64,000 nt of DNA from Nitratireductor sp. B36 (GCF_020833685.1 NZ_JACKZY010000001.1:1-64000), one strand, 5' to 3'. Shown: positions 1 to 10,075, numbered from the stretch's first letter. The notes: generated from the letters alone by a model not told the origin. A program made the numbers and translations.

Positions 1-399
1 CGCAAGCTTCTGGATCAGGGCCAGGCTGGCGACAACATCGGTGCGCTTCTTCGCGGTGTCGAGCGTGAGGGCGTTGAGCGCGGTCAGGTTCTGGCCAAGC
101 CGGGTTCGGTTACGCCGCACACGAAGTTCAAGGCAGAAGCCTACATCCTGACGAAGGAAGAGGGCGGCCGTCATACGCCGTTCTTCACGAACTACCGCCC
201 GCAGTTCTACTTCCGTACGACGGACGTGACGGGCATCGTTCACCTTCCGGAAGGCACGGAGATGGTGATGCCGGGCGACAATGTGACGGTCGACGTCGAG
301 CTGATCGTGCCGATCGCCATGGAAGAGAAGCTGCGCTTCGCTATCCGTGAAGGCGGCCGCACCGTCGGTGCCGGCATCGTCGCATCGATCACTGAGTAA
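1..399 (+). CDS. tuf: Elongation factor Tu, 3' part (cut by window edge)
   Basis: The reading frame is open from the first base and ends at a TAA, giving 132 C-terminal residues of EF-Tu: part of domain 2 and all of domain 3 ([17 protein letters not shown], then [10 protein letters not shown] near the end). EF-Tu delivers aminoacyl-tRNA to the ribosome as a GTP complex. The GTPase domain lies outside the window. Its place directly before rpsJ matches the usual order rpsL-rpsG-fusA-tuf-rpsJ, so it should be the last gene of the str operon reading into the S10 cluster. No T-tract terminator separates them. Confidence 0.98.
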   Translation, partial: RKLLDQGQAGDNIGALLRGVEREGVERGQVLAKPGSVTPHTKFKAEAYILTKEEGGRHTPFFTNYRPQFYFRTTDVTGIVHLPEGTEMVMPGDNVTVDVELIVPIAMEEKLRFAIREGGRTVGAGIVASITE

Positions 400-413
400 G
401 AACGGCAACCTTC

Positions 414-438
414 CGACGCGGCGCGGTTACCCGCGTCG
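414..438 (+). other. Stem-loop in tuf-rpsJ gap
   Basis: The arms CGACGCG and CGCGTCG form a perfect 7-bp stem around an 11-nt loop. No U tract follows, so it is not a standard intrinsic terminator. An mRNA-processing or pausing role is possible but unproven. Confidence 0.45.
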
Positions 439-460
439 CAGCGGAACAAGGAAGTGACAC

Positions 461-769
461 ATGAACGGACAGAATATCCGTATCCGCCTCAAGGCGTTTG
501 ATCATCGCGTTCTTGATGCCTCGACGCGGGAAATCGTGTCTACGGCGAAACGCACGGGCGCGAACGTGCGCGGCCCGGTGCCGCTGCCCACGCGTATCGA
601 GAAGTTTACTGTGAACCGGTCTCCTCACATCGACAAGAAGAGCCGCGAGCAGTTTGAGATGCGCACCCACAAGCGGCTGCTCGACATTGTCGATCCGACG
701 CCGCAGACGGTCGACGCGCTGATGAAGCTCGACCTCGCTGCTGGTGTGGATGTCGAGATCAAGCTCTAG
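461..769 (+). CDS. rpsJ: 30S ribosomal protein S10
   Basis: This 102-residue protein has the full family length and reads [19 protein letters not shown] at the N-terminus, the S10 signature. S10 sits in the 30S head and, as NusE, also joins the NusB antitermination complex. The start has a good ribosome binding site (AAGGAAG about 6 nt upstream). It is the first gene of the S10 cluster here, about 60 nt after tuf, and is followed by an 84-nt gap with a strong hairpin before rplC. Confidence 0.98.
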   Translation: MNGQNIRIRLKAFDHRVLDASTREIVSTAKRTGANVRGPVPLPTRIEKFTVNRSPHIDKKSREQFEMRTHKRLLDIVDPTPQTVDALMKLDLAAGVDVEIKL

Positions 770-792
770 GGCGCAAGACAAAAAGTCAGGAA

Positions 793-830
793 CCCGAGCC
801 TCTGTCCGTGACAACGGGTGAGGGGCTGGG
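793..830 (+). other. Two-tier stem-loop between rpsJ and rplC
   Basis: The outer stem pairs AGCCTCT (797-803) with AGGGGCT (821-827), seven pairs including one G-U. The inner stem pairs CCGT with ACGG around a GACA tetraloop. It lies just before the rplC ribosome binding site (AAAGGAA), with no U run. In enterobacteria L4 autoregulates the S10 operon through a leader hairpin before rpsJ. Whether this differently placed hairpin has a similar role is only inference. Confidence 0.5.
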
Positions 831-853
831 AACCCCGAAAGGAAATCGAACCG

Positions 854-1576
854 ATGCGTTCAGGTGTTATCGCACAAAAGATCGGTATGACACGCGTCTA
901 CAACGAAGCGGGCGAGCATGTGCCCGTGACGGTTCTGCGCATGGAGAACTGTCAGGTCGTTGCGCAGCGTACCGAGGAGAAGAACGGCTATACGGCTGTT
1001 CAGCTTGGCGTTGGACTGGCCAAGGTGAAGAACACGTCGAAGGCGCTGCGCGGCCATTTCGCGACCGCTTCCGTCGAGCCTAAGGCCAAGGTGGCCGAGT
1101 TCCGTGTGTCGCCCGACAACCTTCTGGATGTCGGCGCCGAGATCACGGTCGAGCATTTCGTCCCCGGCCAGAAGGTCGATGTGACGGGCACCTCGATCGG
1201 TAAGGGCTTCCAGGGTGTCATGAAGCGCCACAATTTCGGTGGTGGCCGTGCAACCCATGGTAACTCGGTTTCGCACCGTTCGCATGGTTCGACCGGTCAG
1301 CGCCAGGACCCCGGCAAGGTGTTCAAGGGCAAGAAGATGGCCGGGCACATGGGCGCGCATCGCGTGACCACGCAGAACCTGGAGATCGTCTCTACCGACA
1401 CCGAGCGTGGCCTTATTCTGGTCCGCGGTGCCGTTCCCGGTTCCAAGGGTGCTTGGATTACAGTGCGTGACGCCGTTAAGGCTCCGCTGCCAGACAATGT
1501 GCCGATGCCGGCCGCTATCCGTAGCAATGGCGCTGCAAAGGCTGAAGAAGCTGCCGCCACCGAGGGGGCTGAATAA
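854..1576 (+). CDS. rplC: 50S ribosomal protein L3
   Basis: This 240-residue L3 is an early 23S rRNA binder that reaches toward the peptidyl-transferase centre. The start [14 protein letters not shown] is chosen because it matches the family N-terminus and follows AAAGGAA. An in-frame ATG 36 nt upstream would add an atypical extension. The central [13 protein letters not shown] and [18 protein letters not shown] motifs are family hallmarks; the Gln of the second is the residue methylated by PrmB in E. coli. An Ala/Glu-rich C-terminal tail follows residue 225. The stop overlaps the rplD start (TAATG). Confidence 0.98.
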   Translation: MRSGVIAQKIGMTRVYNEAGEHVPVTVLRMENCQVVAQRTEEKNGYTAVQLGVGLAKVKNTSKALRGHFATASVEPKAKVAEFRVSPDNLLDVGAEITVEHFVPGQKVDVTGTSIGKGFQGVMKRHNFGGGRATHGNSVSHRSHGSTGQRQDPGKVFKGKKMAGHMGAHRVTTQNLEIVSTDTERGLILVRGAVPGSKGAWITVRDAVKAPLPDNVPMPAAIRSNGAAKAEEAAATEGAE

Positions 1577-2196
1577 TGGACATTAAAGTTACGACCCTCG
1601 CAGGCAAGGATGCCGGGAAGCTGAAGATCTCGGATGAGATTTTCGGTCTGGACCCCCGCGAAGACATCCTGCACCGCGTTGTGCGCTGGCAGCTTGCCAA
1701 GAAGCAGCAGGGCACACACAAGACCAAGGGACGCTCGGAGATCGCGCGTACCGGCGCGAAAATGTACCGTCAGAAGGGTACGGGTCGCGCGCGTCACTCT
1801 TCGGCTCGCGTGCCTCAGTTCCGCGGCGGTGGCCGTGCTCATGGTCCGGTCGTTCGCGACCACAGCCACGATCTTCCCAAGAAGGTTCGTGCGCTCGGCC
1901 TTAAGCATGCCCTGTCGGCCAAGGCGAAGGATTCCAGCCTCATCATTATTGATGATCTGGCACTCGCCGACGGCAAGACGAAGTCCCTGGTGGAGAGCTT
2001 CGCCAAGCTCGGCCTGAGCAACGCTCTGCTGATCGGTGGCGCCGAAGTCGATGCCGGCTTCAAGCGCGCTGCCCAAAACATCGCCAACATCGACGTTCTG
2101 CCGGTGCAGGGCATCAATGTTTACGACATTCTGCGCCGCGGCACGCTGGTCCTTTCCAAGGCCGCCGTCGAGGCCCTTGAGGAGCGTTTCAAATGA
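1576..2196 (+). CDS. rplD: 50S ribosomal protein L4
   Basis: L4 (206 residues) binds 23S rRNA domain I and lines the exit tunnel with its extended loop. That loop is visible as [15 protein letters not shown] and [10 protein letters not shown] at residues about 55-90. In E. coli L4 represses its own operon and interacts with RNase E; neither is shown for this organism. Translation is coupled at both ends: a 1-nt overlap with rplC and a 4-nt ATGA overlap with rplW. Confidence 0.98.
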   Translation: MDIKVTTLAGKDAGKLKISDEIFGLDPREDILHRVVRWQLAKKQQGTHKTKGRSEIARTGAKMYRQKGTGRARHSSARVPQFRGGGRAHGPVVRDHSHDLPKKVRALGLKHALSAKAKDSSLIIIDDLALADGKTKSLVESFAKLGLSNALLIGGAEVDAGFKRAAQNIANIDVLPVQGINVYDILRRGTLVLSKAAVEALEERFK

Positions 2197-2486
2197 CGGA
2201 GCTTCGCCACTATGACGTGATCGTCAGCCCGGCGATCACCGAGAAATCGACAATGGCGTCGGAAAACAACCAGGTGGTCTTCAATGTGGACCGCAAGGCG
2301 ACGAAGCCGGAAATCAAGGCTGCTGTCGAGGCGCTCTTTGGCGTCAAGGTGACCGGTGTCAATACGCTTGTTCGCAAGGGCAAGGTGAAGCGTTTTCGCG
2401 GAACGATTGGCCGCCAGAGCGACGTGAAGAAAGCGATCGTCACGCTGGCCGAAGGTCATTCCATCGACATCGCGACTGGCCTCTAA
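2193..2486 (+). CDS. rplW: 50S ribosomal protein L23
   Basis: L23 (97 residues) sits at the tunnel exit and is the docking site for trigger factor and SRP. The N-terminal [16 protein letters not shown] and the [16 protein letters not shown] segment are typical of the family. It starts inside the end of rplD (ATGA), implying translational coupling, and has normal family length. Confidence 0.98.
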   Translation: MTELRHYDVIVSPAITEKSTMASENNQVVFNVDRKATKPEIKAAVEALFGVKVTGVNTLVRKGKVKRFRGTIGRQSDVKKAIVTLAEGHSIDIATGL

Positions 2487-2507
2487 TCGGGCGGCGAGGA
2501 AGAGACA

Positions 2508-3344
2508 ATGGCACTGAAGAAGTTTAAACCGGTAACCCCAGGCCAGCGCCAGCTGGTCATCGTTGACCGCTCCGGCCTTCACAAGGGCAAGCCCGTCAAG
2601 GGCCTGACCCAGGGGCTGACGGGCAAGGGCGGCCGCAACAACACGGGTCGCATCACCGCTCGCTTTCAGGGTGGCGGTCACAAGCGCACCTACCGTCTGA
2701 TTGACTTCAAGCGTCGCAAGCTTGATATCTCGGCGACGGTGGAGCGTATCGAGTACGATCCCAACCGTACGGCGTTCATCGCGCTGGTGCGTTACGAAGA
2801 CGGCGAGCTGTCCTACATCCTCGCTCCGCAGCGTCTGGCTGCCGGCGATAAGATCATCGCCAGCGACAAGGCGGTCGACGTAAAGCCGGGCAATGCGATG
2901 CCGCTCGCGGCGATGCCCATCGGCACGATCGTGCACAATGTTGAGATGAAGCCCGAGAAGGGCGGTCAGATCGCACGCTCAGCCGGCGCATATGTTCAGC
3001 TCGTCGGTCGTGACCAGGGTATGGCGATCCTTCGCCTCAATTCGGGCGAACAGCGCCTGGTGTCTGGTCGTTGCTTTGCAACCGTCGGCGCGGTGTCCAA
3101 CCCCGACCATGGCAATGTCAGCCTGGGCAAGGCCGGTCGCAAGCGCTGGATGGGCAAACGCCCGCACAACCGCGGCGTCGTCATGAACCCGGTCGATCAC
3201 CCCCATGGTGGTGGTGAAGGCCGTACCTCCGGTGGCCGTCACCCTGTGTCGCCCTGGGGCAAACCCACAAAGGGCATGAAGACCCGGTCGAACAAGTCGA
3301 CCGACAAGTTCATCATGCGCTCGCGCCACAAGCGCAAGAGCTAA
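2508..3344 (+). CDS. rplB: 50S ribosomal protein L2
   Basis: L2 (278 residues) bridges the subunits and supports peptidyl transfer. The C-terminal segment [17 protein letters not shown] contains the conserved histidine (second His of DHPHGGG) implicated in activity in E. coli L2. The N-terminal [14 protein letters not shown] and the GGGHKRTYR motif of the OB-fold domain are also clear. The ribosome binding site GAGGAAGAG stands 6-7 nt before the ATG. It is followed closely by rpsS. Confidence 0.98.
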   Translation: MALKKFKPVTPGQRQLVIVDRSGLHKGKPVKGLTQGLTGKGGRNNTGRITARFQGGGHKRTYRLIDFKRRKLDISATVERIEYDPNRTAFIALVRYEDGELSYILAPQRLAAGDKIIASDKAVDVKPGNAMPLAAMPIGTIVHNVEMKPEKGGQIARSAGAYVQLVGRDQGMAILRLNSGEQRLVSGRCFATVGAVSNPDHGNVSLGKAGRKRWMGKRPHNRGVVMNPVDHPHGGGEGRTSGGRHPVSPWGKPTKGMKTRSNKSTDKFIMRSRHKRKS

Positions 3345-3360
3345 GGAAAGGTAGCGGCAA

Positions 3361-3639
3361 GTGTCCCGTTCAGTCTGGAAAGGCCCCTTCGTCGACGGCT
3401 ATCTTCTGAAGAAGGCCGAGAAGGTGCGCGATAGCGGCCGTAACGAGGTCATCAAGATGTGGAGCCGTCGCTCCACCATTCTGCCCCAGTTCGTGGGTTT
3501 GACCTTCGGTGTTTACAACGGCCAAAAACACATTCCCGTTTCCGTCTCCGAGGAGATGGTCGGTCACAAGTTTGGTGAATTTGCTCCGACCCGCACCTAT
3601 TACGGCCATGGGGCGGACAAGAAGGCAAAGAGGAAATAA
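3361..3639 (+). CDS. rpsS: 30S ribosomal protein S19 (GTG start)
   Basis: S19 (92 residues) in the 30S head contacts the A-site finger. It begins with [23 protein letters not shown] is the family N-terminus, and AAGGAAAGG lies upstream. The C-terminal [20 protein letters not shown] is conserved. It is 2 nt from rplV, as in most S10 operons. Confidence 0.98.
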   Translation: MSRSVWKGPFVDGYLLKKAEKVRDSGRNEVIKMWSRRSTILPQFVGLTFGVYNGQKHIPVSVSEEMVGHKFGEFAPTRTYYGHGADKKAKRK

Positions 3640-3641
3640 CG

Positions 3642-4031
3642 ATGGGCAAGGCCAAAGCGCCGCGCAGGCTTGCTGACAATGAGGCCCGTGCCGTATTGCG
3701 CACGATCCGCGTCAGCCCGCAGAAGCTGAACCTCGTTGCTGCGATGATCCGCGGCAAGAAGGTGGCGACTGCGCTCGCCGACCTGGAGTTTTCGCGCAAG
3801 CGGATCGCCGAAACCGTCAAGAAGACGCTGGAATCGGCAATTGCAAATGCGGAAAACAATCACGACCTGGACGTGGATGCGCTGGTCGTGGCCGAAGCCC
3901 ATGTCGGTAAGTCGATCGTCATGAAGCGGTTCCATGCGCGTGGTCGTGGCCGCGCCAGCCGCATCGAGAAGCCATTTTCACATCTGACGATTGTCGTGCG
4001 TGAAGTGGAAGAGAAAGTGGAGGCCGCCTGA
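3642..4031 (+). CDS. rplV: 50S ribosomal protein L22
   Basis: L22 (129 residues) spans the large subunit, with a beta-hairpin at the tunnel constriction. The segment [20 protein letters not shown] near the C-terminus is the hairpin loop where macrolide-resistance changes occur in other species; nothing unusual is seen there. Its stop overlaps the rpsC start by one base (TGATG). Confidence 0.98.
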   Translation: MGKAKAPRRLADNEARAVLRTIRVSPQKLNLVAAMIRGKKVATALADLEFSRKRIAETVKKTLESAIANAENNHDLDVDALVVAEAHVGKSIVMKRFHARGRGRASRIEKPFSHLTIVVREVEEKVEAA

Positions 4032-4738
4032 TGGGTCAGAAAATCAATCCGATCGGGTTCCGTCTCGGTATCAACCGCACGTGGGACTCTCGTTGGTACG
4101 CCAATGACGGCGAGTACGGCGATCTGCTGCATGAGGATTTCAAGATCCGCAACTATATCGAGAAGGAGCTGAAGCAGGCTGCCATCTCGAAGGTCGTGAT
4201 CGAACGTCCGCACAAGAAGTGCCGCGTGACCATTCACTCTGCGCGTCCGGGCCTGATCATCGGCAAGAAGGGTGCGGACATCGAGAAGCTGCGCCGCAAG
4301 GTCTCGCAGATGACGAATGCGGAAACACATTTGAACATCGTCGAGGTCCGCAAGCCGGAGATCGATGCCACGCTGATCGCTCAGTCGATCGCTCAGCAGC
4401 TCGAGCGCCGTGTGGCTTTCCGCCGTGCCATGAAGCGTGCCGTCCAGTCGGCCATGCGTCTTGGTGCCGAGGGCATCCGTATCAACTGTGCGGGTCGTCT
4501 TGGCGGTGCGGAAATCGCCCGCATGGAATGGTACCGCGAGGGCCGTGTTCCGCTGCACACGCTGCGCGCCGATGTCGATTATGGCACGGCCGAAGCAAAA
4601 ACCGCTTATGGCATTTGCGGCGTCAAGGTCTGGGTCTTCAAGGGCGAGATCCTTGAGCATGATCCGATGGCTTCCGAGCGCCGTGCCACCGAGGGTGACC
4701 AGGGCGGTAGCAGCAACCGGCGTCGCGAGAACGCTTAG
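4031..4738 (+). CDS. rpsC: 30S ribosomal protein S3
   Basis: S3 (235 residues) lines the mRNA entry channel. It has an N-terminal KH domain with the [16 protein letters not shown] motif (GxxG = GKKG) at about residues 73-88, and the C-terminal [20 protein letters not shown] segment. A short polar tail ending [11 protein letters not shown] extends beyond the core. It is coupled to rplV by a one-base overlap. Confidence 0.98.
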   Translation: MGQKINPIGFRLGINRTWDSRWYANDGEYGDLLHEDFKIRNYIEKELKQAAISKVVIERPHKKCRVTIHSARPGLIIGKKGADIEKLRRKVSQMTNAETHLNIVEVRKPEIDATLIAQSIAQQLERRVAFRRAMKRAVQSAMRLGAEGIRINCAGRLGGAEIARMEWYREGRVPLHTLRADVDYGTAEAKTAYGICGVKVWVFKGEILEHDPMASERRATEGDQGGSSNRRRENA

Positions 4739-4758
4739 GAATTTTGGAGTAGAGAACG

Positions 4759-5172
4759 ATGCTGCAACCAAAGCGCACAAAGTTCCGCAAGCAGTTCAAG
4801 GGCCGTATCCACGGCGCTGCCAAGGGCGGCACGGAACTCAACTTCGGGTCCTTCGGTTTGAAGGCGCTCGAGCCGGAGCGCGTTACTGCGCGCCAGATTG
4901 AAGCGGCCCGCCGCGCGATCACACGCTACATGAAGCGTCAGGGTCGCGTCTGGATCCGCATTTTCCCGGACGTCCCGGTCACGTCGAAACCGACCGAAGT
5001 TCGTATGGGTAAGGGCAAGGGCTCCGTTGACTATTGGGCCTGCCGTGTTAAGCCCGGCCGCGTCATGTTTGAGATCGATGGCGTTGGTGCAGACATTGCG
5101 CGTGAAGCGCTGCGTCTGGGCGCTGCAAAGCTGCCGGTCAAGACGCGCTTCGTGCAGCGTATTGCAGAGTAG
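4759..5172 (+). CDS. rplP: 50S ribosomal protein L16
   Basis: L16 (137 residues) organises the A-site region of the 50S subunit. The N-terminus [16 protein letters not shown] and the central [20 protein letters not shown] are diagnostic. The segment [18 protein letters not shown] covers the arginine/glutamine region that is hydroxylated in some bacteria (E. coli Arg81). Length is standard. It is followed 14 nt later by rpmC. Confidence 0.98.
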   Translation: MLQPKRTKFRKQFKGRIHGAAKGGTELNFGSFGLKALEPERVTARQIEAARRAITRYMKRQGRVWIRIFPDVPVTSKPTEVRMGKGKGSVDYWACRVKPGRVMFEIDGVGADIAREALRLGAAKLPVKTRFVQRIAE

Positions 5173-5186
5173 GAAAGGCGAACGCT

Positions 5187-5387
5187 ATGAAGGCTGTTGA
5201 TGTCAGGGCGATGACGCCGGACCAGCTCAACGATGAGCTGACAAAACTCAAGAAAGAGCAGTTCAACCTCCGCTTCCAGAAAGCGACCGGACAGCTCGAG
5301 AAAACCGCGCGCGTGAAAGAAATCCGTAGGGATATTGCGCGCATTAAGACAATCGCGGCCGAGAAGTCGGCCGGCAGCAAGGCCTGA
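5187..5387 (+). CDS. rpmC: 50S ribosomal protein L29
   Basis: This 66-residue, mostly helical L29 lies near the tunnel exit next to L23. The [18 protein letters not shown] and RRDIARIKT segments are family signatures. The ribosome binding site GGAAAGG is 8 nt before the ATG. The order rplP-rpmC-rpsQ is universal in bacteria. Confidence 0.97.
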   Translation: MKAVDVRAMTPDQLNDELTKLKKEQFNLRFQKATGQLEKTARVKEIRRDIARIKTIAAEKSAGSKA

Positions 5388-5398
5388 GGACAGCGAAC

Positions 5399-5641
5399 AT
5401 GCCAAAGCGCGTTTTGCAGGGCACCGTGGTGAGCGACAAGAACGACAAGACCGTTGTCGTCCGTGTCGAGCGTCGCTTTACCCATCCGATGATGAAAAAG
5501 ACGGTGCGTATGTCCAAGAAGTACAAGGCGCATGACGAAGAGAATGCGTGCAAGGTCGGCGATGTGGTCATGATTCAGGAGACCGCGCCGATTTCGAAGG
5601 ACAAAAATTGGGTCGTCCTCAAAGACGCCCAGGCACAATAA
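5399..5641 (+). CDS. rpsQ: 30S ribosomal protein S17
   Basis: S17 (80 residues) is a primary 16S rRNA binder with an OB fold. The motif [20 protein letters not shown] and [19 protein letters not shown] match the family. The distal end of the gene is followed by a 65-nt gap with an imperfect hairpin (GGAAGCGG / CCGCTTTCC, about 5657-5683) before rplN. That gap is where the S10 cluster passes into the spc cluster, with no obvious terminator. Confidence 0.97.
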   Translation: MPKRVLQGTVVSDKNDKTVVVRVERRFTHPMMKKTVRMSKKYKAHDEENACKVGDVVMIQETAPISKDKNWVVLKDAQAQ

Positions 5642-5706
5642 ACATTGAAATTGCCGGGAAGCGGAGTATCTGAGCCGCTTTCCATTGAACGAGAAGGCGG
5701 CCAGTC

Positions 5707-6075
5707 ATGATTCAGATGCAAACAAACCTCGATGTGGCGGACAATTCCGGCGCCCGTCGTGTCATGTGCATCAAGGTGCTTGGCGGTTCGAAGCGGAAGT
5801 ATGCCTCCGTGGGCGACATCATTGTCGTTTCCGTGAAAGAGGCGATCCCGCGCGGCCGCGTAAAGAAGGGCGACGTGATGAAGGCGGTTGTTGTGCGCAC
5901 GGCGAAGGACATTCGCCGCGCTGACGGCAGCGTCATCCGTTTCGACAAGAACGCAGCTGTTCTCGTCGACAACAAGAAAGAGCCCGTCGGCACGCGTATT
6001 TTCGGACCGGTTCCGCGCGAGCTTCGCGCCAAAAACCACATGAAAATCATTTCGCTCGCGCCGGAAGTGCTCTAG
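5707..6075 (+). CDS. rplN: 50S ribosomal protein L14
   Basis: L14 (122 residues) forms an inter-subunit bridge and binds RsfS/EF-G region proteins. The N-terminus [20 protein letters not shown] and the C-terminal [19 protein letters not shown] are invariant family segments. It is the first gene of the spc order, and rplX follows with a GGAGG ribosome binding site. Confidence 0.98.
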   Translation: MIQMQTNLDVADNSGARRVMCIKVLGGSKRKYASVGDIIVVSVKEAIPRGRVKKGDVMKAVVVRTAKDIRRADGSVIRFDKNAAVLVDNKKEPVGTRIFGPVPRELRAKNHMKIISLAPEVL

Positions 6076-6087
6076 GAGGCCGGGGAT

Positions 6088-6402
6088 ATGCAGAAGATCA
6101 AAAAAGGCGACAACGTCGTCGTGCTCGCCGGCAAGGACAAGGGCCGCACCGGCGAAGTGGTGAAGGTGATGCCGAAGGAAGACAAGGCGCTCGTGCGCGG
6201 TGTCAACCTGGTTCGCCGCCATCAGAAGCAGTCCGCTCAGGCAGAGGGCGGCATCATTACGAAGGAAGCGCCAATCCACCTGTCGAACCTGGCGCTGGCC
6301 GACCCGAAGGATGGCAAGCCGACCCGCGTTGGCTTCAAGGTCCAGGAAGACGGCAAGAAGGTGCGCGTGGCAAAGCGCTCTGGAGAATTGATCGATGGCT
6401 AA
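6088..6402 (+). CDS. rplX: 50S ribosomal protein L24
   Basis: L24 (104 residues) initiates 50S assembly at the 5' end of 23S rRNA. The KOW motif is seen as [20 protein letters not shown] at residues 4-23. Its last codons overlap the rplE start by 8 nt, so the two are probably translationally coupled. Confidence 0.97.
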   Translation: MQKIKKGDNVVVLAGKDKGRTGEVVKVMPKEDKALVRGVNLVRRHQKQSAQAEGGIITKEAPIHLSNLALADPKDGKPTRVGFKVQEDGKKVRVAKRSGELIDG

Positions 6403-6952
6403 TGCTCAGTACCAGCCGCGCTGGAAGAAGAAGTATGATGAGGTGATCCGCAAGGAACTCCTCGATACTTTCAAGTACGAGAACGAGATGCAGGTGCCGC
6501 GCATCGACAAAATCGTCATCAACATGGGTGTTGGCGAGGCGACGGGCGATTCCAAGAAGCCGACTTCGGCTGCTGAGGATCTTGCCAAAATCGCCGGTCA
6601 GAAGCCGGTCATCACCCGTGCTTCGAAGTCGATCGCCGGTTTCAAGGTGCGCGAGGGCATGCCGCTCGGCGCCAAGGTGACGCTCCGCAAGGACCGCATG
6701 TATGAGTTTCTGGACCGCCTCGTGACGATCGCGCTTCCGCGCGTCCGCGACTTTCGCGGTCTGAACCCGAAGAGCTTTGACGGCCGTGGCAACTTCGCCA
6801 TGGGCCTGAAGGAGCATATCGTGTTCCCCGAGATCAACTATGATCAGGTCGATCAGATTTGGGGAATGGACATCATCGTTTGTACGACTGCAAAAACCGA
6901 CGACGAAGCGCGGGCCTTGCTCAAGGCCTTCAACTTCCCGTTCCGGCAGTAA
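6395..6952 (+). CDS. rplE: 50S ribosomal protein L5
   Basis: L5 (185 residues) carries 5S rRNA into the central protuberance and contacts P-site tRNA. Segments [27 protein letters not shown] and the C-terminal [19 protein letters not shown] are conserved. It starts within the last codons of rplX, with GGAG upstream. Confidence 0.98.
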   Translation: MANAQYQPRWKKKYDEVIRKELLDTFKYENEMQVPRIDKIVINMGVGEATGDSKKPTSAAEDLAKIAGQKPVITRASKSIAGFKVREGMPLGAKVTLRKDRMYEFLDRLVTIALPRVRDFRGLNPKSFDGRGNFAMGLKEHIVFPEINYDQVDQIWGMDIIVCTTAKTDDEARALLKAFNFPFRQ

Positions 6953-6979
6953 CGGCAGGCGAGAAGAAGGACACTTTAA

Positions 6980-7285
6980 ATGGCAAAAGTCAGCGCAGTC
7001 GAAAAGAACAAGCGTCGACGCAAGATGGTCGATCGCTACGCTGCAAAGCGCGCAGAGCTCAAGGCGATCGTCAAGGATCAGTCCAAGCCGATCGAGGAGC
7101 GCTTCCAGGCGCAGCTCAAGCTTGCTGCTCTCCCGCGCAACTCGTCCAAGACGCGTATCCGCAACCGTTGCGATGTGACCGGGCGTCCGCGTGCGTATTA
7201 CCGCAAGCTTAAGATGTCGCGTGTCGCGCTGCGTGAACTGGGCAATAACGGGCTCATCCCGGGCCTGGTCAAGTCGAGCTGGTAA
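6980..7285 (+). CDS. rpsN: 30S ribosomal protein S14 (zinc-free, long type)
   Basis: S14 (101 residues) is the long C-minus paralogue: the CxxC-x12-CxxC zinc ribbon is absent, and only one Cys is present, in [16 protein letters not shown]. The C-terminal [17 protein letters not shown] is the family end. It should not need zinc. The gene lies in its usual place between rplE and rpsH. Confidence 0.97.
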   Translation: MAKVSAVEKNKRRRKMVDRYAAKRAELKAIVKDQSKPIEERFQAQLKLAALPRNSSKTRIRNRCDVTGRPRAYYRKLKMSRVALRELGNNGLIPGLVKSSW

Positions 7286-7297
7286 GGGGTAAGAACG

Positions 7298-7696
7298 ATG
7301 TCCGTGAATGATCCGCTCGGCGATATGCTGACCCGTATCCGCAACGCCATCGGCCGCAACAAGCCGAAGGTTTCTACCCCGGCTTCGCGTCTGCGTGCCC
7401 GTGTGCTCGATGTTCTCAAGGCCGAAGGGTATATCCGCGATTATAGCCAGGTCGACTATGACAATGGCAAGTCCGAGATCGAAATCGAGCTGAAATATGC
7501 CGAAGGTGGCTCCGTGATCCGCGAGATCGCGCGTGTTTCGAAGCCGGGCCGTCGCGTGTATGTGTCGGTGAAATCCATCCCGCAGGTCGCCAACGGTCTC
7601 GGTATCGCCATCCTTTCAACGCCCAAGGGCGTGATGGCTGATCACGAGGCGCGCGAACAGAATGTGGGCGGCGAGGTGCTCTGCCAGATCTTCTGA
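7298..7696 (+). CDS. rpsH: 30S ribosomal protein S8
   Basis: S8 (132 residues) binds the central domain of 16S rRNA; in E. coli it represses the spc operon by binding a mimic in the rplE mRNA. The N-terminus [19 protein letters not shown] and the C-terminal [20 protein letters not shown]-type end are typical. Spacing to rpsN is 12 nt and to rplF 38 nt. Confidence 0.98.
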   Translation: MSVNDPLGDMLTRIRNAIGRNKPKVSTPASRLRARVLDVLKAEGYIRDYSQVDYDNGKSEIEIELKYAEGGSVIREIARVSKPGRRVYVSVKSIPQVANGLGIAILSTPKGVMADHEAREQNVGGEVLCQIF

Positions 7697-7734
7697 TCCG
7701 GCAGCAGGCATACGCAAAGAACGAGGGCAGACAA

Positions 7735-8268
7735 ATGTCTCGCATTGGCAAAAAGCCGGTCCCGGTTCCACAGGGTGTTACTGCCCAGGTCGAGGGCCAG
7801 ACCGTGACGGCCAAGGGGCCGAAGGGTGAACTGAAGTTCGTCGTCAACGACGAAGTTTTGGTGAAGCTCGAGAACGACGCAATCGCTGTTGACCCGCGCG
7901 ATCAGTCCAAGGACGCTCGCTCCAAATGGGGCATGTCGCGCACGCAGATCGCCAACATCCTTCAGGGCGTGAAGGACGGTTTCGAGAAGCGTCTTGAGAT
8001 CAATGGCGTCGGTTACCGTGCTGCGATGCAGGGAAAAAACCTGCAGCTTTCGCTTGGCTATAGCCACGAAGTGATTTACGAGGCTCCGGAAGGAATCAGC
8101 ATCAGCTGTCCGAAGCCGACCGAAATCGTCATCGCAGGCATCGACAAGCAGGTTGTCGGTCAGGTAGCGGCTGAGATTCGCAAGAAGCGTGGCCCCGAGC
8201 CGTACAAGGGCAAGGGCGTCAAATATGCGGACGAGACGATCGTTCGCAAAGAAGGCAAGAAGAAGTAG
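7735..8268 (+). CDS. rplF: 50S ribosomal protein L6
   Basis: L6 (177 residues), a two-domain protein near the sarcin-ricin loop, is needed for late 50S assembly. Its N-terminus [15 protein letters not shown] and the C-terminal [19 protein letters not shown] signature are clear. It is followed 11 nt later by rplR. Confidence 0.98.
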   Translation: MSRIGKKPVPVPQGVTAQVEGQTVTAKGPKGELKFVVNDEVLVKLENDAIAVDPRDQSKDARSKWGMSRTQIANILQGVKDGFEKRLEINGVGYRAAMQGKNLQLSLGYSHEVIYEAPEGISISCPKPTEIVIAGIDKQVVGQVAAEIRKKRGPEPYKGKGVKYADETIVRKEGKKK

Positions 8269-8279
8269 GAACTCGAACC

Positions 8280-8639
8280 ATGGTCTCGAAAGTCTCCGTC
8301 AAGCGGCGTGCGGGACGTGTTCGCCGGAAGATCAAGGCGGTCTCCAATGGCCAGCCCCGTCTTTCGGTCTACCGTTCCTCCAAGAACATCTATGTCCAGG
8401 TTATCGACGACGCCAAGGGCCATACGCTCGCGGCTGCTTCGACCCTGGACAAGGACCTCAAGGGTCAGATCAAGACTGGTGCCGATTCTGCTGCTGCTGC
8501 CGCCGTTGGCAAGCTGGTTGCAGAACGCGCCAAGAAGGCAGGCGTAGAGGAAGTGGTCTTCGACCGCGGCCCCTATCTTTTTCACGGTCGCGTCAAGGCT
8601 CTGGCCGATGCCGCCCGCGAAGGTGGCCTGAAATTCTAA
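8280..8639 (+). CDS. rplR: 50S ribosomal protein L18
   Basis: L18 (119 residues) binds 5S rRNA in the central protuberance. [18 protein letters not shown] and the C-terminal [20 protein letters not shown] identify it. A basic N-terminal tail ([12 protein letters not shown]) precedes the core. A stem-loop lies in the 81-nt gap before rpsE. Confidence 0.97.
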   Translation: MVSKVSVKRRAGRVRRKIKAVSNGQPRLSVYRSSKNIYVQVIDDAKGHTLAAASTLDKDLKGQIKTGADSAAAAAVGKLVAERAKKAGVEEVVFDRGPYLFHGRVKALADAAREGGLKF

Positions 8640-8643
8640 ACCG

Positions 8644-8672
8644 TTCGGGCGCTTCTGAAGGGGGCGCCCGAA
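8644..8672 (+). other. Stem-loop between rplR and rpsE
   Basis: A perfect 9-bp stem (TTCGGGCGC / GCGCCCGAA) encloses an 11-nt loop. AT-rich sequence follows, but no run of T. It may slow decay or set relative expression inside the spc operon; that is inference. Confidence 0.45.
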
Positions 8673-8720
8673 TTATCATTTTCAACCCCGTGCTTCCGGA
8701 AAAGAACAAGGAAAAGGGCA

Positions 8721-9278
8721 ATGGCACAAGGACGTAGGGACGATCGCCGCGAGCGTGAAGAGCGCGACAGCGAATTCGTCGACAAGCTTGTACATATCAA
8801 TCGCGTCGCCAAGGTGGTGAAGGGTGGCCGTCGTTTCGGTTTTGCCGCACTCGTCGTGGTCGGCGATCAGAAAGGCCGTGTTGGCTTCGGTCATGGCAAG
8901 GCACGCGAAGTGCCGGAGGCCATCCGCAAGGCGACCGAGAGCGCCAAGCGTGAGATGGTTTTCGTTCCGCTGCGCGGGGGCCGTACGCTGCATCACGATG
9001 TTTCGGGCCGTCATGGCGCCGGTCGTGTTCTCCTGCGCGCCGCGAAGCCTGGTACCGGCATCATCGCCGGTGGTCCGATGCGCGCCGTCTTCGAGACGCT
9101 CGGCGTTCAGGACGTGGTGGCCAAGTCGCTCGGCTCATCGAACCCCTACAACATGGTTCGTGCCACTTTCGATGCCCTGAAGCATCAGTTGCATCCCAAG
9201 GACGTTGCTGCCCAGCGCGGCATTAAATATTCCACGCTCCAGGCGCGCCGCGGCGCTGCTGCAGGCGGCGAGGAATAA
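8721..9278 (+). CDS. rpsE: 30S ribosomal protein S5
   Basis: S5 (185 residues) acts in decoding fidelity and mRNA unwinding. The double-stranded-RNA-binding-like N-domain contains [20 protein letters not shown] (about residues 26-45), and the C-domain has the AGPxR-equivalent [20 protein letters not shown]. The strong ribosome binding site AAGGAAAAGGG precedes the ATG. Length is normal for alphaproteobacteria. Confidence 0.98.
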   Translation: MAQGRRDDRREREERDSEFVDKLVHINRVAKVVKGGRRFGFAALVVVGDQKGRVGFGHGKAREVPEAIRKATESAKREMVFVPLRGGRTLHHDVSGRHGAGRVLLRAAKPGTGIIAGGPMRAVFETLGVQDVVAKSLGSSNPYNMVRATFDALKHQLHPKDVAAQRGIKYSTLQARRGAAAGGEE

Positions 9279-9344
9279 GGATCACGGCAGATCGGCTCGT
9301 TTTCCAACGGGCTTTGATCGCCAGGTTTGCAAGGATTGATGAAA

Positions 9345-9545
9345 ATGGCAGAGAAGAAGAAGGGCAAGACGGTCACCGTCGAACAGATCGGCAGCCCGAT
9401 CCGCCGCCCGGCCAACCAGCGCCAGACGCTGATCGGCCTTGGTTTGAACAAGATGCACCGCCGTTCCACGCTTGAGGACACGCCGTCCGTGCGCGGCATG
9501 ATCGCGTCAGTGCAACATCTCGTCCGCGTCGTGGACGAGGCCTGA
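9345..9545 (+). CDS. rpmD: 50S ribosomal protein L30
   Basis: This small L30 (66 residues) reads [20 protein letters not shown], then LGLNKMHR. The start MAEKKKGKT is chosen because AAGGA lies 9 nt upstream; earlier in-frame ATG and TTG codons (6 and 18 nt upstream) are too close to or upstream of that site. L30 is non-essential in some bacteria but is kept here in its normal place between rpsE and rplO. Confidence 0.95.
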   Translation: MAEKKKGKTVTVEQIGSPIRRPANQRQTLIGLGLNKMHRRSTLEDTPSVRGMIASVQHLVRVVDEA

Positions 9546-9564
9546 GGATCCCAGGAGCGATATT

Positions 9565-10041
9565 ATGAAACTGAACGAACTCAGGGATAAAGAAGGCGCC
9601 ACCAAGTCGCGCAAGCGCGTCGGGCGGGGCATCGGTTCGGGCACCGGCAAGACCGGTGGCCGCGGCGTGAAGGGCCAGAAGTCACGCTCGGGCGTGTCGA
9701 TCAACGGCTTCGAGGGTGGTCAGATGCCACTCTATCGCCGTCTGCCCAAGCGCGGCTTCAAGAACATCTTTGGCAACGACTTCAATGAAGTGTCGCTCGG
9801 CCGCATTCAGGCCGCGATCGACGCCAAGAAGCTTGATGGCAAGGCTGTTATCGATGTGGCAGCTCTGGTCTCTGCCGGTGTTCTGCGCCGTGCAAAGGAT
9901 GGTGTTCGCGTCCTCAGCGACGGTGAACTGAAGACCAAGGTCACGCTCGAGGTCGCCGGTGCCTCCAAGGCTGCTGTCGAGAAAATCGAGAAGGCCGGCG
10001 GAACGGTCAAACTGCTCGAAGCAGCGGCCAAGGCCGAGTAA
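9565..10041 (+). CDS. rplO: 50S ribosomal protein L15
   Basis: L15 (158 residues) assembles late in the 50S subunit. The glycine-rich N-terminal tail [20 protein letters not shown] and the [10 protein letters not shown] motif are typical. AGGAGCG precedes the ATG. The 132-nt gap to secY contains one hairpin and no terminator, so secY is probably cotranscribed. Confidence 0.98.
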   Translation: MKLNELRDKEGATKSRKRVGRGIGSGTGKTGGRGVKGQKSRSGVSINGFEGGQMPLYRRLPKRGFKNIFGNDFNEVSLGRIQAAIDAKKLDGKAVIDVAALVSAGVLRRAKDGVRVLSDGELKTKVTLEVAGASKAAVEKIEKAGGTVKLLEAAAKAE

Positions 10042-10053
10042 TCCGATCCACAG

Positions 10054-10075
10054 GCGGCGGGCGATTGTCCGCCGC
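10054..10075 (+). other. Stem-loop between rplO and secY
   Basis: The perfect 7-bp arms GCGGCGG and CCGCCGC enclose an 8-nt loop just after the rplO stop. No U tract follows, so read-through into secY is expected. Confidence 0.4.
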
